Positions 26,665-37,964 of a DNA stretch of 64,000 nucleotides are shown here, in pieces; the first letter of the stretch is position 1, and each line of letters starts with the position of its first letter. The stretch is taken from NCBI RefSeq assembly GCF_001650725.1, contig NZ_LXVX01000005.1:124001-188000 (forward strand), in the 5' to 3' direction. The stretch is from Sphingobium sp. TCM1. GTDB taxonomy: Bacteria; Pseudomonadota; Alphaproteobacteria; Sphingomonadales; Sphingomonadaceae. Made by a program: the position numbers and the translations under genes. The notes beneath the pieces are model-generated. The model made no database searches, was not told the origin of the DNA, and saw only the letters and a program-made list of their open reading frames with translations.

Positions 26665-27764
26665 CGCGCCGCCTCCGCTTCATCCATCCAGCTGACGATC
26701 GGCTTGCCGCTGCGCTGCACGGCATAGGCCTGCGCCAGCCGCACGGCATGGACGACCAGCGAAAGGATGGTCCACCAGGCGAGGGCGATCAGGCCGATGT
26801 CGGGCCGCCCGGCCAGCAGCGCGACGAACAGGATCACCATGTTCGGGTTGCGCCGTGCGGTGATCAGGCGGAACTGGCTGTCGAATGGCTGCCAGACATG
26901 GATGTCCATCTTGAAGTCCTTGAGGAACATCCCCTCGATCAGCCGTTGCAGCACATAGCCGGCGATCACGGCGGTCATGATGAAGGCGAAGGTGCCGGGC
27001 GACAGCGCAAGGCCCCAATAGGCGAGGCCGGTGCCCCAGAAATACCACCAGAAGGGCGGGTGGACCAGGTCGACGCCATGGTCGATCACATTGCCCCATT
27101 TGGACGAGGTGATGGTGCAGCGGGCGAGCTTGCCGTCAACCGTGTCCAGCACCATGAAGATGAAGCCGCTGAGGAATCCGGTCCAGTACATCCCTTTGGC
27201 GAAGAGGAAGGTTGCGACCAGGCAGAGGGTGACGCCGATCACCGACACCATGTTGGGCGTCATGCGCAGCTGCGCGGCGATGCGGGTCAGGACCAGCGCC
27301 AGTTCGGGCCAGAGATATTTGGTCAGCAGGTCGGTGACGCCTTTGTAGGCGCCGAAATAGCTGCGCCGCTCGATCTCGCGCCGGGTGCCCGGGGTGAGTT
27401 CGCGCACCATCGGCTGTTCCAGCTTGCGAAGCTGGCGATTGTAGAGCTTGCGGCCGTCCGACAGGTCGATGACCGTCGGCGCCGCGAGCGGATCGCTGCC
27501 CACCGGCACCTGCCCGACAATGGGCGTCCGTCCCCAGGCGAACAGCGTGCCCGGCGTTTCGAGCGCGAGGCGCAGCAGCAAAGGGTCGAAGGCATAGGCC
27601 AGGTTGAACAGCAGTTCATGCCCTGGCGCGAGTATGCTGCCGTTCTTCGCCGCGCTTTCCGCCATGCGGCGGTTGCGCTCGGCATTGGACATGCCCCAGA
27701 TCGGCGTCGCATTCTCGCCGAGCAGGCGGACCGGGCCGAGGGTGGTGGTGATCGTCTGGCTCAT
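26661..27764 (-). CDS. CDP-alcohol phosphatidyltransferase with extra N-terminal domain
   Basis: A 367-residue integral membrane enzyme. From about residue 150 it has the CDP-alcohol phosphotransferase domain with every residue of the signature D-x2-DG-x2-AR-x8-G-x3-D-x3-D (DTVDGKLAR, then G, D, D) and about six helices. It condenses a CDP-linked alcohol with a second alcohol, releasing CMP. The first 150 residues are not part of the minimal family; RRSYFGAYKGVTDLLTKY joins the two parts. The N-terminal part may be a degenerate nucleotidyltransferase-like domain, as in bifunctional inositol-phosphate enzymes; this is a guess. It lies 4 bases after the TagB/F-like gene. Confidence 0.85.
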   Translation of the reverse strand: MSQTITTTLGPVRLLGENATPIWGMSNAERNRRMAESAAKNGSILAPGHELLFNLAYAFDPLLLRLALETPGTLFAWGRTPIVGQVPVGSDPLAAPTVIDLSDGRKLYNRQLRKLEQPMVRELTPGTRREIERRSYFGAYKGVTDLLTKYLWPELALVLTRIAAQLRMTPNMVSVIGVTLCLVATFLFAKGMYWTGFLSGFIFMVLDTVDGKLARCTITSSKWGNVIDHGVDLVHPPFWWYFWGTGLAYWGLALSPGTFAFIMTAVIAGYVLQRLIEGMFLKDFKMDIHVWQPFDSQFRLITARRNPNMVILFVALLAGRPDIGLIALAWWTILSLVVHAVRLAQAYAVQRSGKPIVSWMDEAEAAR

Positions 27765-27768
27765 GGCG

Positions 27769-28848
27769 TTATGAGTCCTTGGGGGCTGTCGCGAAATTCA
27801 GGATGAGGTCGGCCTGGCGCTGCGACGCGGGGACCGGGGACAGGTCGATGGATTGCTGCATTGCCGCCTTTTGCGCAGCAACATAGCCCGGTTGCAAGTC
27901 GTTCGCGCGGGCGAGGGCGGCGGGCAGGGCGTCGGCCCGCTCGATGACCTGCCCCAGCTTCCAGTGGGCGAAGGCATCGCCCGACCCGTCGTGCCGGTCG
28001 AGGTTGAGGAAGATGCAGGGGCGCGGTTCGATAAGGAACTCATAGACCTGGCTCGATACGTCACCCAGATAGACGTCCGCGCTCATCGTATAGCTCATGT
28101 CGATCGACCGGCGGCTGCCCATGTCGATCCGGATGTGCGGCGCGCTGCTGGTGATCGCCGGCACCTTGCGTGCCAGCTTGGTGTGCGGGGCGATGATGAC
28201 GTTCCAGCCGGTCAGCGACTCCAGCGCGGCCAGAACGTCGGGGCCGTGCTTGATCCATGACGACAGCGCCGGATCGAAATGCGGATTGTAGAGCAGGAGC
28301 GGCTTGTCGTCGGGGAAGAAGCGCTGCCGCGCCGCCTTCAGTTCGAACTTGGGATAGCCGCCGACGGCGACCGTCTCGGCGGTGCATAGGCCGCGCTCGA
28401 TCATGCGGCGGCGATCCTTTTCGCCCGCGACCAGGGTCAGGTCGAAATCGGCGTGGCGTTTCTTGTAGCCGCCCTCCCGGTCGCCCGCGCCATGCTTGAT
28501 GAGGATGAGGCGGGAATGGAAGCCGGGTATGCGGCGGAGCCAGGCGCTGCTGATCTCGGTGGTCACGAGCGTCGGGAAACGGGCGATGGTGGGCAAGTTG
28601 AGCAGCAGGGTCGCCAGCCGCGAGGGCTGGCGGAAGAGCGAGTCGGGCCGCGATGGCGGCCGCGCCAGGCGAACGATGTTCAGGCGGCCTTCTGGATCAT
28701 AGCTTGTCACCAGCGCCAATATCAGGTCCGAAGGGGACAAGATGCTGACCCGTACATCGGGCCGGCGCGCCAGTTCCAGCGCGGCGGGCAGCCAATGATA
28801 GAGTTGCTGGGCCTCGGCGATGGCGAGAAAGGCGATGTCGATCGGCAA
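27769..28848 (-). CDS. TagB/TagF-like CDP-glycerol glycerophosphotransferase family protein
   Basis: A 359-residue protein, cytoplasmic or membrane-associated, without a signal peptide. The C-terminal half resembles CDP-glycerol:glycerophosphate transferases used for teichoic acids. It has a HG-type loop (LIKHGAGDREG), the segment VAVGGYPKFE, and ADVYLGDVSSQVYEFLIEPRP, which matches the family pattern of an acidic residue, Ser-Ser and a Pro before the second nucleotide site. It leads a three-gene operon with the CDP-alcohol transferase and HIT protein. Teichoic acids are not expected in this group, so the real acceptor is likely a different polyol phosphate or glycan. Confidence 0.68.
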   Translation of the reverse strand: MPIDIAFLAIAEAQQLYHWLPAALELARRPDVRVSILSPSDLILALVTSYDPEGRLNIVRLARPPSRPDSLFRQPSRLATLLLNLPTIARFPTLVTTEISSAWLRRIPGFHSRLILIKHGAGDREGGYKKRHADFDLTLVAGEKDRRRMIERGLCTAETVAVGGYPKFELKAARQRFFPDDKPLLLYNPHFDPALSSWIKHGPDVLAALESLTGWNVIIAPHTKLARKVPAITSSAPHIRIDMGSRRSIDMSYTMSADVYLGDVSSQVYEFLIEPRPCIFLNLDRHDGSGDAFAHWKLGQVIERADALPAALARANDLQPGYVAAQKAAMQQSIDLSPVPASQRQADLILNFATAPKDS

Positions 28849-29048
28849 TAGGAGTTCCCCACAGATTTCGTCGCCCTAGCGCGGATGGTGAAGGAAGCAA
28901 GACGCGGACTTGGCCGCCATGCTGATCTGCAAGCCATTTGCAACAAGGCTTTGCGGGCAGAAACATGGTCCTCGGTGCTGGACCTTTGCAGATTTTTCGT
29001 TATGCGGACCCCCAACAGACAGACATCGACGAAGAGGCTCGACGAGCG

Positions 29049-29837
29049 ATGGCCGAATTTGCGTTGCCCAAGAACAGCAAGATCAGCGGCAAGGGCGTGA
29101 CCCACAAGGCGCCTGAAGGGGCGACCAACGTCCGCAGCTTCAAGGTCTATCGCTACGATCCCGACTCCGGCGAAAATCCGCGTTATGACACCTATGAGAT
29201 CGACCTCGACTCCTGCGGTCCGATGGTCCTGGACGCGCTGCTGAAGATCAAGAATGAATATGATCCGACGCTAACCTTCCGCCGCTCCTGCCGCGAAGGC
29301 ATTTGCGGCAGCTGTTCGATGAACATGAACGGCCGTAACGGGCTGGCCTGCACCACCGCGATCGACGAGTGCGCCGGCAAGGATGTGCGTATCACGCCGC
29401 TGCCGCACATGGACGTCATCAAGGATCTGGTGCCGGACTTCACCCATTTCTACGCCCAGTACAACAGCATCAAGCCGTGGCTGCAAACCGTCAGCCCGCC
29501 GCCGAGCGGCAAGGAACGGCTCCAGTCGCCCGCCGATCGCGAGAAGCTGGACGGCCTCTACGAGTGCATCCTGTGCGCCTGCTGCTCGACCAGCTGCCCC
29601 AGCTATTGGTGGAACAGCGACAAGTTCCTGGGTCCGGCGATCCTGCTCCAGGCCTATCGCTGGCTGGCGGACAGCCGTGACGAATATACCGGCGAGCGTC
29701 TTGATGAGCTGGAAGATCCCTTCCGCCTCTATCGTTGCCACACCATCATGAACTGCGCGAACGTCTGCCCCAAGGGCCTTTCGCCGGCCAAGGCGATCGC
29801 CGAAACCAAGAAGATGATGGTCGAACGGCAGCTGTAA
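29049..29837 (+). CDS. sdhB: Succinate dehydrogenase iron-sulfur subunit
   Basis: A 262-residue subunit carrying the three clusters of complex II. The [2Fe-2S] ligands are in [10 protein letters not shown] (first Cys about residue 81) and NGLAC. The [4Fe-4S] site is [12 protein letters not shown], and the last motif CANVCPKG holds the [3Fe-4S]/[4Fe-4S] residues. It passes electrons from the flavoprotein to quinone. The sdhC, sdhD and sdhA genes are not next to it: the upstream gene is unrelated and on the other strand. An upstream in-frame extension to 28938 is rejected because the known N-terminus begins near [10 protein letters not shown]. Confidence 0.95.
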   Translation: MAEFALPKNSKISGKGVTHKAPEGATNVRSFKVYRYDPDSGENPRYDTYEIDLDSCGPMVLDALLKIKNEYDPTLTFRRSCREGICGSCSMNMNGRNGLACTTAIDECAGKDVRITPLPHMDVIKDLVPDFTHFYAQYNSIKPWLQTVSPPPSGKERLQSPADREKLDGLYECILCACCSTSCPSYWWNSDKFLGPAILLQAYRWLADSRDEYTGERLDELEDPFRLYRCHTIMNCANVCPKGLSPAKAIAETKKMMVERQL

Positions 29838-29838
29838 G

Positions 29839-30300
29839 TTGGCGAGTGACGGCATAGCGGGCGGCGCCACGCTGACCGAAGGCAAGTGGGCGGGCTGGGC
29901 CGCCTGGTCGGACCCGCACCCCGACACTTTCCTCCAGGCGATCGGGCGCGGCTATATGCGCAGTGATGCGCCGGGCAAGGCGCTGGTCGGGCTGGAGACG
30001 CGTGCCAATCATCGTAATCGAGTCGACACGCTTCACGGCGGCTTCCTGGCGGCGTTTGCCGATCATGCCTATTTCGGCGGCCTTTGGGTCATGGGGCACA
30101 AGGCGCAGGTCAATGGCGTGACCATCGACCTGTCCATGCAATATCTGGGCGCGGGCAAGGTCGGGCCTGATCTGTTTGCCGACGTGGAGATGCTGCGGGA
30201 GACGGGGAGGCTCTTCTTCCTGCGGATGCTCATCACCCAGGATGGTCAGCCCGTCGCAGCATCCTCCGCCACTATCCGCAAGGCGCCTGCCGCCAGGTGA
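29839..30300 (+). CDS. PaaI/hotdog-fold thioesterase
   Basis: A 153-residue hotdog-fold protein with the thioesterase motif HGGFLAAFADHAYF around residue 66 and the strand VTIDLSMQYLG. PaaI-type enzymes hydrolyse acyl-CoA thioesters; the substrate is not predictable. The start is a TTG one base after the sdhB stop, so it is likely translationally coupled. The stop overlaps the GTG of zapE (GTGA). Confidence 0.83.
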   Translation: MASDGIAGGATLTEGKWAGWAAWSDPHPDTFLQAIGRGYMRSDAPGKALVGLETRANHRNRVDTLHGGFLAAFADHAYFGGLWVMGHKAQVNGVTIDLSMQYLGAGKVGPDLFADVEMLRETGRLFFLRMLITQDGQPVAASSATIRKAPAAR

Positions 30301-31409
30301 GCAGCGTGATCGCCCGCTACGACACGCTGGTCCAGGCCGGCGAACTGAGGCCCGACTCGGACCAGCGGGCGGGGGCGGTTCGACTCGATCGGCTGCAACA
30401 GGAACTGGAAGCGGCGCCAGCCCGCGGATCGACGCTCTGGAAGCTGCTGCGCAAGGCGCCCGAGCCACCGCGCGGCCTCTACATGTGGGGTGGCGTCGGG
30501 CGCGGCAAGTCGATGCTGATGGACCTGTTCTTCGACACGGTTCAAGTGAAGCGCAAGAAGCGCGCCCATTTCCACGAATTCATGCTGGACGTTCATGCCC
30601 GCCTTGCCGAGGCGCGCAAGTCTGAGACGGGCGATCCGATCCCGCCGGTTGTCGAGTCGCTGGCCGAGGAGGCGCGACTGCTCTGCTTCGACGAGATGGT
30701 CGTGAACAACATGGCTGACGCGGCGATCATGTCGCGCCTATTCACCGGGCTGCTGGAAAAGCGGGTGACGATCGTCACCACCTCCAACCGCGAGCCTGAC
30801 GAACTCTACAAGAATGGTCTCAACCGCCAGCTTTTCCTGCCCTTCATCGACCTGATCAAGGCGAAGCTGGACGTGATGACGCTGAACGGGCCGGTTGATT
30901 ACCGGCGCGACCGTCTGGGCGACGCGAAGCTGTGGCACTGCCCCAACGGGCCGGAGGCGACGAAGGCGCTGTCCGAGGCCTTTTTCCGCTTGACCGACTA
31001 TCCGGTCGAGGACCGGGCCAAGGTGCCGGCGGAGGAGATTGTGGTGCAGGGCGGGCGCACCATGCAGGTGCCCAAGAGCCTGAAGGGCGTCGCGGTCTTC
31101 TCCTTCAAGCGGTTGTGCGTGGAGGCGCGCGGCGCGCCGGACTATCTGGCCATCGCGCGCAAATATCACACCGTCATCATAGTGGGCATTCCGGTGTTGG
31201 GGCCCGAAAATCGTAACGAGGCGGCGCGGTTCGTGACGCTGATCGACTCGCTTTACGAATATCGGGTGAAGCTGCTGGCCGCGGCGGATGCGGAGCCGGC
31301 GCGCCTCTATCCCGAAGGGGATGGGGCGTTCGAGTTCGAGCGCACCGTATCGCGGCTGATGGAAATGCAGTCAGACGATTATCTGGCGCTGGGCCACGGG
31401 CCAAAATAG
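30297..31409 (+). CDS. zapE: Cell division/AFG1-like ATPase ZapE
   Basis: A 370-residue AAA-like ATPase of the AFG1/ZapE family. Walker A is GGVGRGKS near residue 65, Walker B is LCFDEM, sensor 1 is TIVTTSNREPDELY, and the C-terminal part has FKRLC. In E. coli ZapE associates with the divisome under stress and lowers FtsZ polymer stability. The GTG at 30297 overlaps the thioesterase stop, the only start that fits the coupling. It is followed by a 325-base gene-free stretch before mdh. Confidence 0.92.
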   Translation: MSSVIARYDTLVQAGELRPDSDQRAGAVRLDRLQQELEAAPARGSTLWKLLRKAPEPPRGLYMWGGVGRGKSMLMDLFFDTVQVKRKKRAHFHEFMLDVHARLAEARKSETGDPIPPVVESLAEEARLLCFDEMVVNNMADAAIMSRLFTGLLEKRVTIVTTSNREPDELYKNGLNRQLFLPFIDLIKAKLDVMTLNGPVDYRRDRLGDAKLWHCPNGPEATKALSEAFFRLTDYPVEDRAKVPAEEIVVQGGRTMQVPKSLKGVAVFSFKRLCVEARGAPDYLAIARKYHTVIIVGIPVLGPENRNEAARFVTLIDSLYEYRVKLLAAADAEPARLYPEGDGAFEFERTVSRLMEMQSDDYLALGHGPK

Positions 31410-32697
<1,288 letters not shown>

Positions 32698-32796
32698 GCC
32701 CACAAGCTTGCACCGGTCCGTCCCAGGTAAGTGCGCAGCCTGGGGCGGATCGCTTTAGACCCAAGTGCCACGTCCACAGAAGATAAAGGGACACGC

Positions 32797-33681
32797 ATGT
32801 CCATTCTGGTGAACAAGAACACCAAGGTCATCACCCAGGGTATGACCGGTGCCACCGGCACCTTCCACACCGAACAGGCTCTGGCCTACGGCACCCAGAT
32901 GGTTGGCGGCGTGACGCCCGGCAAGGGCGGCACGACCCATATCGGCCTGCCCATGTTCGACACCGTTGCGGAAGCCAAGTCGAAGACCGGCGCCGATGCG
33001 TCGGTCATCTATGTGCCGCCGCCGTTCGCGGCCGATTCGATCCTGGAAGCGATCGACGCCGAAATCCCGCTGATCGTCTGCATCACCGAGGGCATCCCGG
33101 TCCTCGACATGGTTCGCGTGAAGCGCGCCCTGTCGGGTAGCAAGTCGCGTCTGATCGGCCCGAACTGCCCCGGCGTGCTGACCCCCAATGAGTGCAAGAT
33201 CGGCATCATGCCCGGGTCGATCTTCTCCAAGGGTTCGGTCGGCGTCGTGTCGCGTTCCGGCACGCTGACCTACGAAGCCGTGTTCCAGACCACCAATGCG
33301 GGCCTGGGCCAGACCACCGCGGTCGGCATCGGCGGCGATCCTGTCAACGGCACCAACTTCATCGACGTGCTGGAACTGTTCCTGGCCGACGACGCGACCG
33401 AATCGATCATCATGATCGGTGAAATCGGCGGCGACGCGGAAGAGCAGGCCGCCCAGTTCCTGATCGACGAGGCCAAGAAGGGCCGCAAGAAGCCGATGGC
33501 CGGTTTCATCGCGGGCCGCACCGCCCCTCCGGGCCGTCGCATGGGCCATGCCGGCGCGATCGTGTCGGGCGGCAAGGGCGACGCCGAGAGCAAGATCGCG
33601 GCGATGGAAGCGGCCGGTATCAAGGTCGCTGCCAGCCCGTCCGAGCTGGGTTCGACGCTGGTCGAAGTGCTGAAGGGCTGA
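32797..33681 (+). CDS. sucD: Succinyl-CoA ligase alpha subunit
   Basis: A 294-residue subunit that binds CoA and carries the phosphohistidine H251 in RMGHAGAIV. CoA-site segments [12 protein letters not shown] and [13 protein letters not shown] fit the family. The beta subunit SucC, normally encoded just upstream, is missing here: mdh is directly upstream with a 99-base gap. AAAGGGA precedes the ATG. SucC must be encoded outside this window for a functional enzyme. Confidence 0.96.
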   Translation: MSILVNKNTKVITQGMTGATGTFHTEQALAYGTQMVGGVTPGKGGTTHIGLPMFDTVAEAKSKTGADASVIYVPPPFAADSILEAIDAEIPLIVCITEGIPVLDMVRVKRALSGSKSRLIGPNCPGVLTPNECKIGIMPGSIFSKGSVGVVSRSGTLTYEAVFQTTNAGLGQTTAVGIGGDPVNGTNFIDVLELFLADDATESIIMIGEIGGDAEEQAAQFLIDEAKKGRKKPMAGFIAGRTAPPGRRMGHAGAIVSGGKGDAESKIAAMEAAGIKVAASPSELGSTLVEVLKG

Positions 33682-33770
33682 TCAGCCGATAGATGATGCG
33701 GCCGGGCTGCACCCCGGCCGCTATTTTCCCGCATCCGCGACTGCACGCGGCTGGGATGGGACGTAGGGAC

Positions 33771-36566
33771 ATGGGTTACGAAAACCAGGATTTCGAGGTC
33801 GAGCGCGGGCCGAGCTGGGCGCGCGACAACTGGCCGCTGACGGACACCGACGATCTGACCGGGGCGCTGGACCCCACGCAGATGCAGGTCGCCGTGAAGG
33901 CCGCCGCCAAGTCGGCGGGCAAGGCCGTGTCGGATGCCGATGTGGTGGCTGCCGCTGACGATGCCATCCGCGCGCAGATGCTGATCCGCACCTATCGCGT
34001 GCGTGGTCATCTGGCCGCCAACCTCGATCCGCTGGGCCTTGCCAAGCGTGACCTGCCGGCCGACCTGACGCCGGAATATCATGGCCTGACCGATCCCGCC
34101 AAGAAGATCTATCTGGGCGGTACGCTGGGCGTGCAATATGCGACGGTCAGCGAGATCGTCGCGATCCTGCGCGCCAATTATTGCGGCAATGTCGGCCTGG
34201 AATATATGCACATCGCCGACGTGGAGGAGCGCCGCTTCCTCCAGGACAGGCTGGAAGGCAAGGACAAGGAAATCCACTTCACGCCCGAGGGCAAGAAGGC
34301 GATCCTGGCCAAGGTCATCCAGGGCGAGCAATATGAGAAGTTCCTGGGCCGCAAATATGTCGGCACCAAGCGTTTCGGCCTCGACGGTGGCGAATCGATG
34401 ATTCCCGCGCTTGAAGCCGTCATCAAATATGGCGGTTCGTCGGGCGTGCGCGAGATCGTGTTCGGCATGGCTCATCGCGGCCGCCTGAACGTGCTGGCCA
34501 ATGTCATGGCCAAGGGCTTCCGCGTCATCTTCCACGAATTTTCGGGCGGTACAGCCAATCCCGAAGATGTCGGCGGTTCGGGCGACGTGAAGTACCATCT
34601 CGGCACTTCGACCGACCGCGAGTTCGATGGCATCAAGGTCCATATGTCGCTGGTGCCCAACCCGTCGCACCTCGAAACCGTTGATCCCGTGGTGCTGGGC
34701 AAGGTCCGCGCGCAGCAGACCTTCCGCGACGATCTGGCCAAGCATGACCAGGTGCTGCCGGTGCTGATCCATGGCGACGCGGCCTTCGCCGGCCAGGGCA
34801 TCGTCTGGGAATGCCTCGGCTTCTCGGGCGTCCCCGGCTATAATACGGGCGGCTGCATCCACTTCATCGTGAACAACCAGATCGGCTTCACCACCAGCCC
34901 GCAATTCTCGCGCGGCTCGCCCTATCCCAGCGATGTGGCCAAGGGCGTCCAGGCGCCGATCCTGCACGTCAATGGCGACGATCCCGAAGCCGTGACCTTC
35001 GCTTGCAAGCTGGCGATGGAATATCGCCAGGCCTTCCATCGCGACATCGTGATCGACATGTGGTGCTATCGTCGCTTCGGTCATAATGAAGGCGACGAGC
35101 CGGGCTTCACCCAGCCGCAGATGTACGCCAAGATCCGCCAGCATCCCCCGGTCAGCGACGTCTATGCGGCGCGGCTGAAGGCGGAAGGCCTGGTCGATGA
35201 TGCCTTCGTTGCCAAGGCGACGGACGATTTCGTCAACCATCTGGAAGAAGAGTTCGAGGCGGCCAAGAGCTACAAGGCGAACAAGGCCGACTGGTTCGCC
35301 GGTCGCTGGTCGGGGCTGCACAAGCCCGCCGACGCCGAAACCGCGCGCCAGAGCGTGGAATCTGCGATCAGCCAGAAGCTGTTTGACGGCCTGGGCAAGA
35401 CGCTGACTACCGTTCCTGAAGGGCATAACGTCCACAAGACGCTCAAGCGCGTTCTCGACGCCAAGGCCGAGATGTTCAAGACGGGCGAGAATTTTGACTG
35501 GGCGACCGGCGAGGCGCTGGCCTTCGGGTCGCTCCTGTCGGAAGGCTATGGGGTGCGCCTGTCGGGTCAGGATTCCGGGCGCGGTACTTTCAGCCAGCGT
35601 CATGCGGTCTGGACCGACCAGGATACGGAAGCGAAATATATCCCGCTCTCGACCGTGCCGCATGGCCGTTTCGAGGTGCTGGATTCGCCGCTGTCCGAAT
35701 ATGGGGTGCTCGGCTTCGAATATGGTTTCGCGCTGGCGGACCCCAAGAGCCTGGTCATCTGGGAAGCGCAGTTCGGCGATTTCGCCAATGGCGCGCAGAT
35801 CATCTTCGACCAGTATATCGCGTCGTCGGAGACCAAGTGGCTTCGCTCCAACGGCCTCGTCTGCCTCCTGCCGCACGGCTATGAGGGGCAGGGGCCGGAG
35901 CATAGCTCGGCGCGTCTGGAACGCTATCTCCAGCTCTGCGCGGAAGGCAATATCCAGGTCGCGAACGTCACGACGCCGGCCAACTATTTCCATATCCTGC
36001 GTCGCCAGATGCTGCGGCCTTTCCGCAAGCCGCTGATCATCATGGCGCCCAAGTCGCTGCTGCGGCACAAGGCGGCGGTCAGCAAGGCCGAGGATTTCCT
36101 GGGCGAAACGCATTTCAAGCGCATCCTGTCGGACCCCAATGGGGCGTCCGACAAGGACACGAAGCGCCTGGTGCTTTGTTCGGGCAAGGTCTTCTACGAC
36201 CTGATGGAAGCCCGCGATCAACATGGCGACAAGGACGTGCAGATCGTTCGGATCGAGCAGATCTATCCGTTCGCGACCGAGGCCTTGGCGACACGTATCG
36301 CGCGCATGACCAACCTGGAAGAGGTCGTGTGGTGCCAGGAAGAGCCGCGCAACAATGGCGCCTGGTTCTTCGTGGAACCCTATGTCGAGGAAGCGCTGGC
36401 CAAGGCCGGAAAGGCGCCGATGCGCGCCCGCTATGCCGGCCGAAAGGCATCGGCCTCGCCCGCCACGGGCCTGGCCAAGCGCCATGTCGCCGAACAGGGC
36501 GCCCTCGTCGCCGATGCGCTGGGCCACAGCGTTCGTGAAGAAATCCGCCGCCAGAAGAAAGGCTGA
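33771..36566 (+). CDS. sucA: 2-Oxoglutarate dehydrogenase E1 component
   Basis: A 931-residue thiamine-diphosphate enzyme that decarboxylates 2-oxoglutarate and reductively succinylates the E2 lipoyl group. The N-terminal targeting-like region contains [19 protein letters not shown]. The ThDP/Mg site segments [14 protein letters not shown] and [15 protein letters not shown], and the C-terminal [17 protein letters not shown] and RIEQIYPF, are typical. The ATG at 33771 follows TAGGGA; upstream in-frame codons to 33693 are untranslated leader. Confidence 0.96.
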   Translation: MGYENQDFEVERGPSWARDNWPLTDTDDLTGALDPTQMQVAVKAAAKSAGKAVSDADVVAAADDAIRAQMLIRTYRVRGHLAANLDPLGLAKRDLPADLTPEYHGLTDPAKKIYLGGTLGVQYATVSEIVAILRANYCGNVGLEYMHIADVEERRFLQDRLEGKDKEIHFTPEGKKAILAKVIQGEQYEKFLGRKYVGTKRFGLDGGESMIPALEAVIKYGGSSGVREIVFGMAHRGRLNVLANVMAKGFRVIFHEFSGGTANPEDVGGSGDVKYHLGTSTDREFDGIKVHMSLVPNPSHLETVDPVVLGKVRAQQTFRDDLAKHDQVLPVLIHGDAAFAGQGIVWECLGFSGVPGYNTGGCIHFIVNNQIGFTTSPQFSRGSPYPSDVAKGVQAPILHVNGDDPEAVTFACKLAMEYRQAFHRDIVIDMWCYRRFGHNEGDEPGFTQPQMYAKIRQHPPVSDVYAARLKAEGLVDDAFVAKATDDFVNHLEEEFEAAKSYKANKADWFAGRWSGLHKPADAETARQSVESAISQKLFDGLGKTLTTVPEGHNVHKTLKRVLDAKAEMFKTGENFDWATGEALAFGSLLSEGYGVRLSGQDSGRGTFSQRHAVWTDQDTEAKYIPLSTVPHGRFEVLDSPLSEYGVLGFEYGFALADPKSLVIWEAQFGDFANGAQIIFDQYIASSETKWLRSNGLVCLLPHGYEGQGPEHSSARLERYLQLCAEGNIQVANVTTPANYFHILRRQMLRPFRKPLIIMAPKSLLRHKAAVSKAEDFLGETHFKRILSDPNGASDKDTKRLVLCSGKVFYDLMEARDQHGDKDVQIVRIEQIYPFATEALATRIARMTNLEEVVWCQEEPRNNGAWFFVEPYVEEALAKAGKAPMRARYAGRKASASPATGLAKRHVAEQGALVADALGHSVREEIRRQKKG

Positions 36567-36574
36567 GACAGCTC

Positions 36575-37822
<1,248 letters not shown>

Positions 37823-37839
37823 GGTCGAGCCGACCCATC

Positions 37840-37956
37840 CCGTTCGGGCTGAGCCTGTCGAAGCCCCCGTCCTTCCTGTTTCGGACGGACAAAAGAAGAA
37901 GTAATGCCCTTCGACAGGTTGAAGCGAGACACTCGGCTCGCTTCAAGGGCGAACGG
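37840..37956. repeat. Composite palindromic intergenic repeat (REP/BIME-like)
   Basis: Outer arms CCGTTCG (37840-37846) and CGAACGG (37950-37956) enclose three further pairs. These are CCTGTCGAAG (37854-37863) with CTTCGACAGG (37909-37918), CCGTCC with GGACGG in between, and TTGAAGCGAG (37919-37928) with CTCGCTTCAA (37937-37946). A related single copy lies at 41347-41377. Such TTCGACAGG palindromes are abundant in sphingomonad genomes. It separates odhB from lpdA and could shape the mRNA. Confidence 0.75.
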
Positions 37957-37964
37957 AGATCGTT

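Noticed and set aside
28938-29048. N-terminal extension of sdhB by 37 codons
   Set aside because: No similarity to known SdhB N-termini; the ATG at 29049 fits the family length.
33270-36527. A 1085-codon open frame on the minus strand opposite sucA
   Set aside because: Same GC-bias shadow; the plus strand encodes the conserved 2-oxoglutarate dehydrogenase E1.
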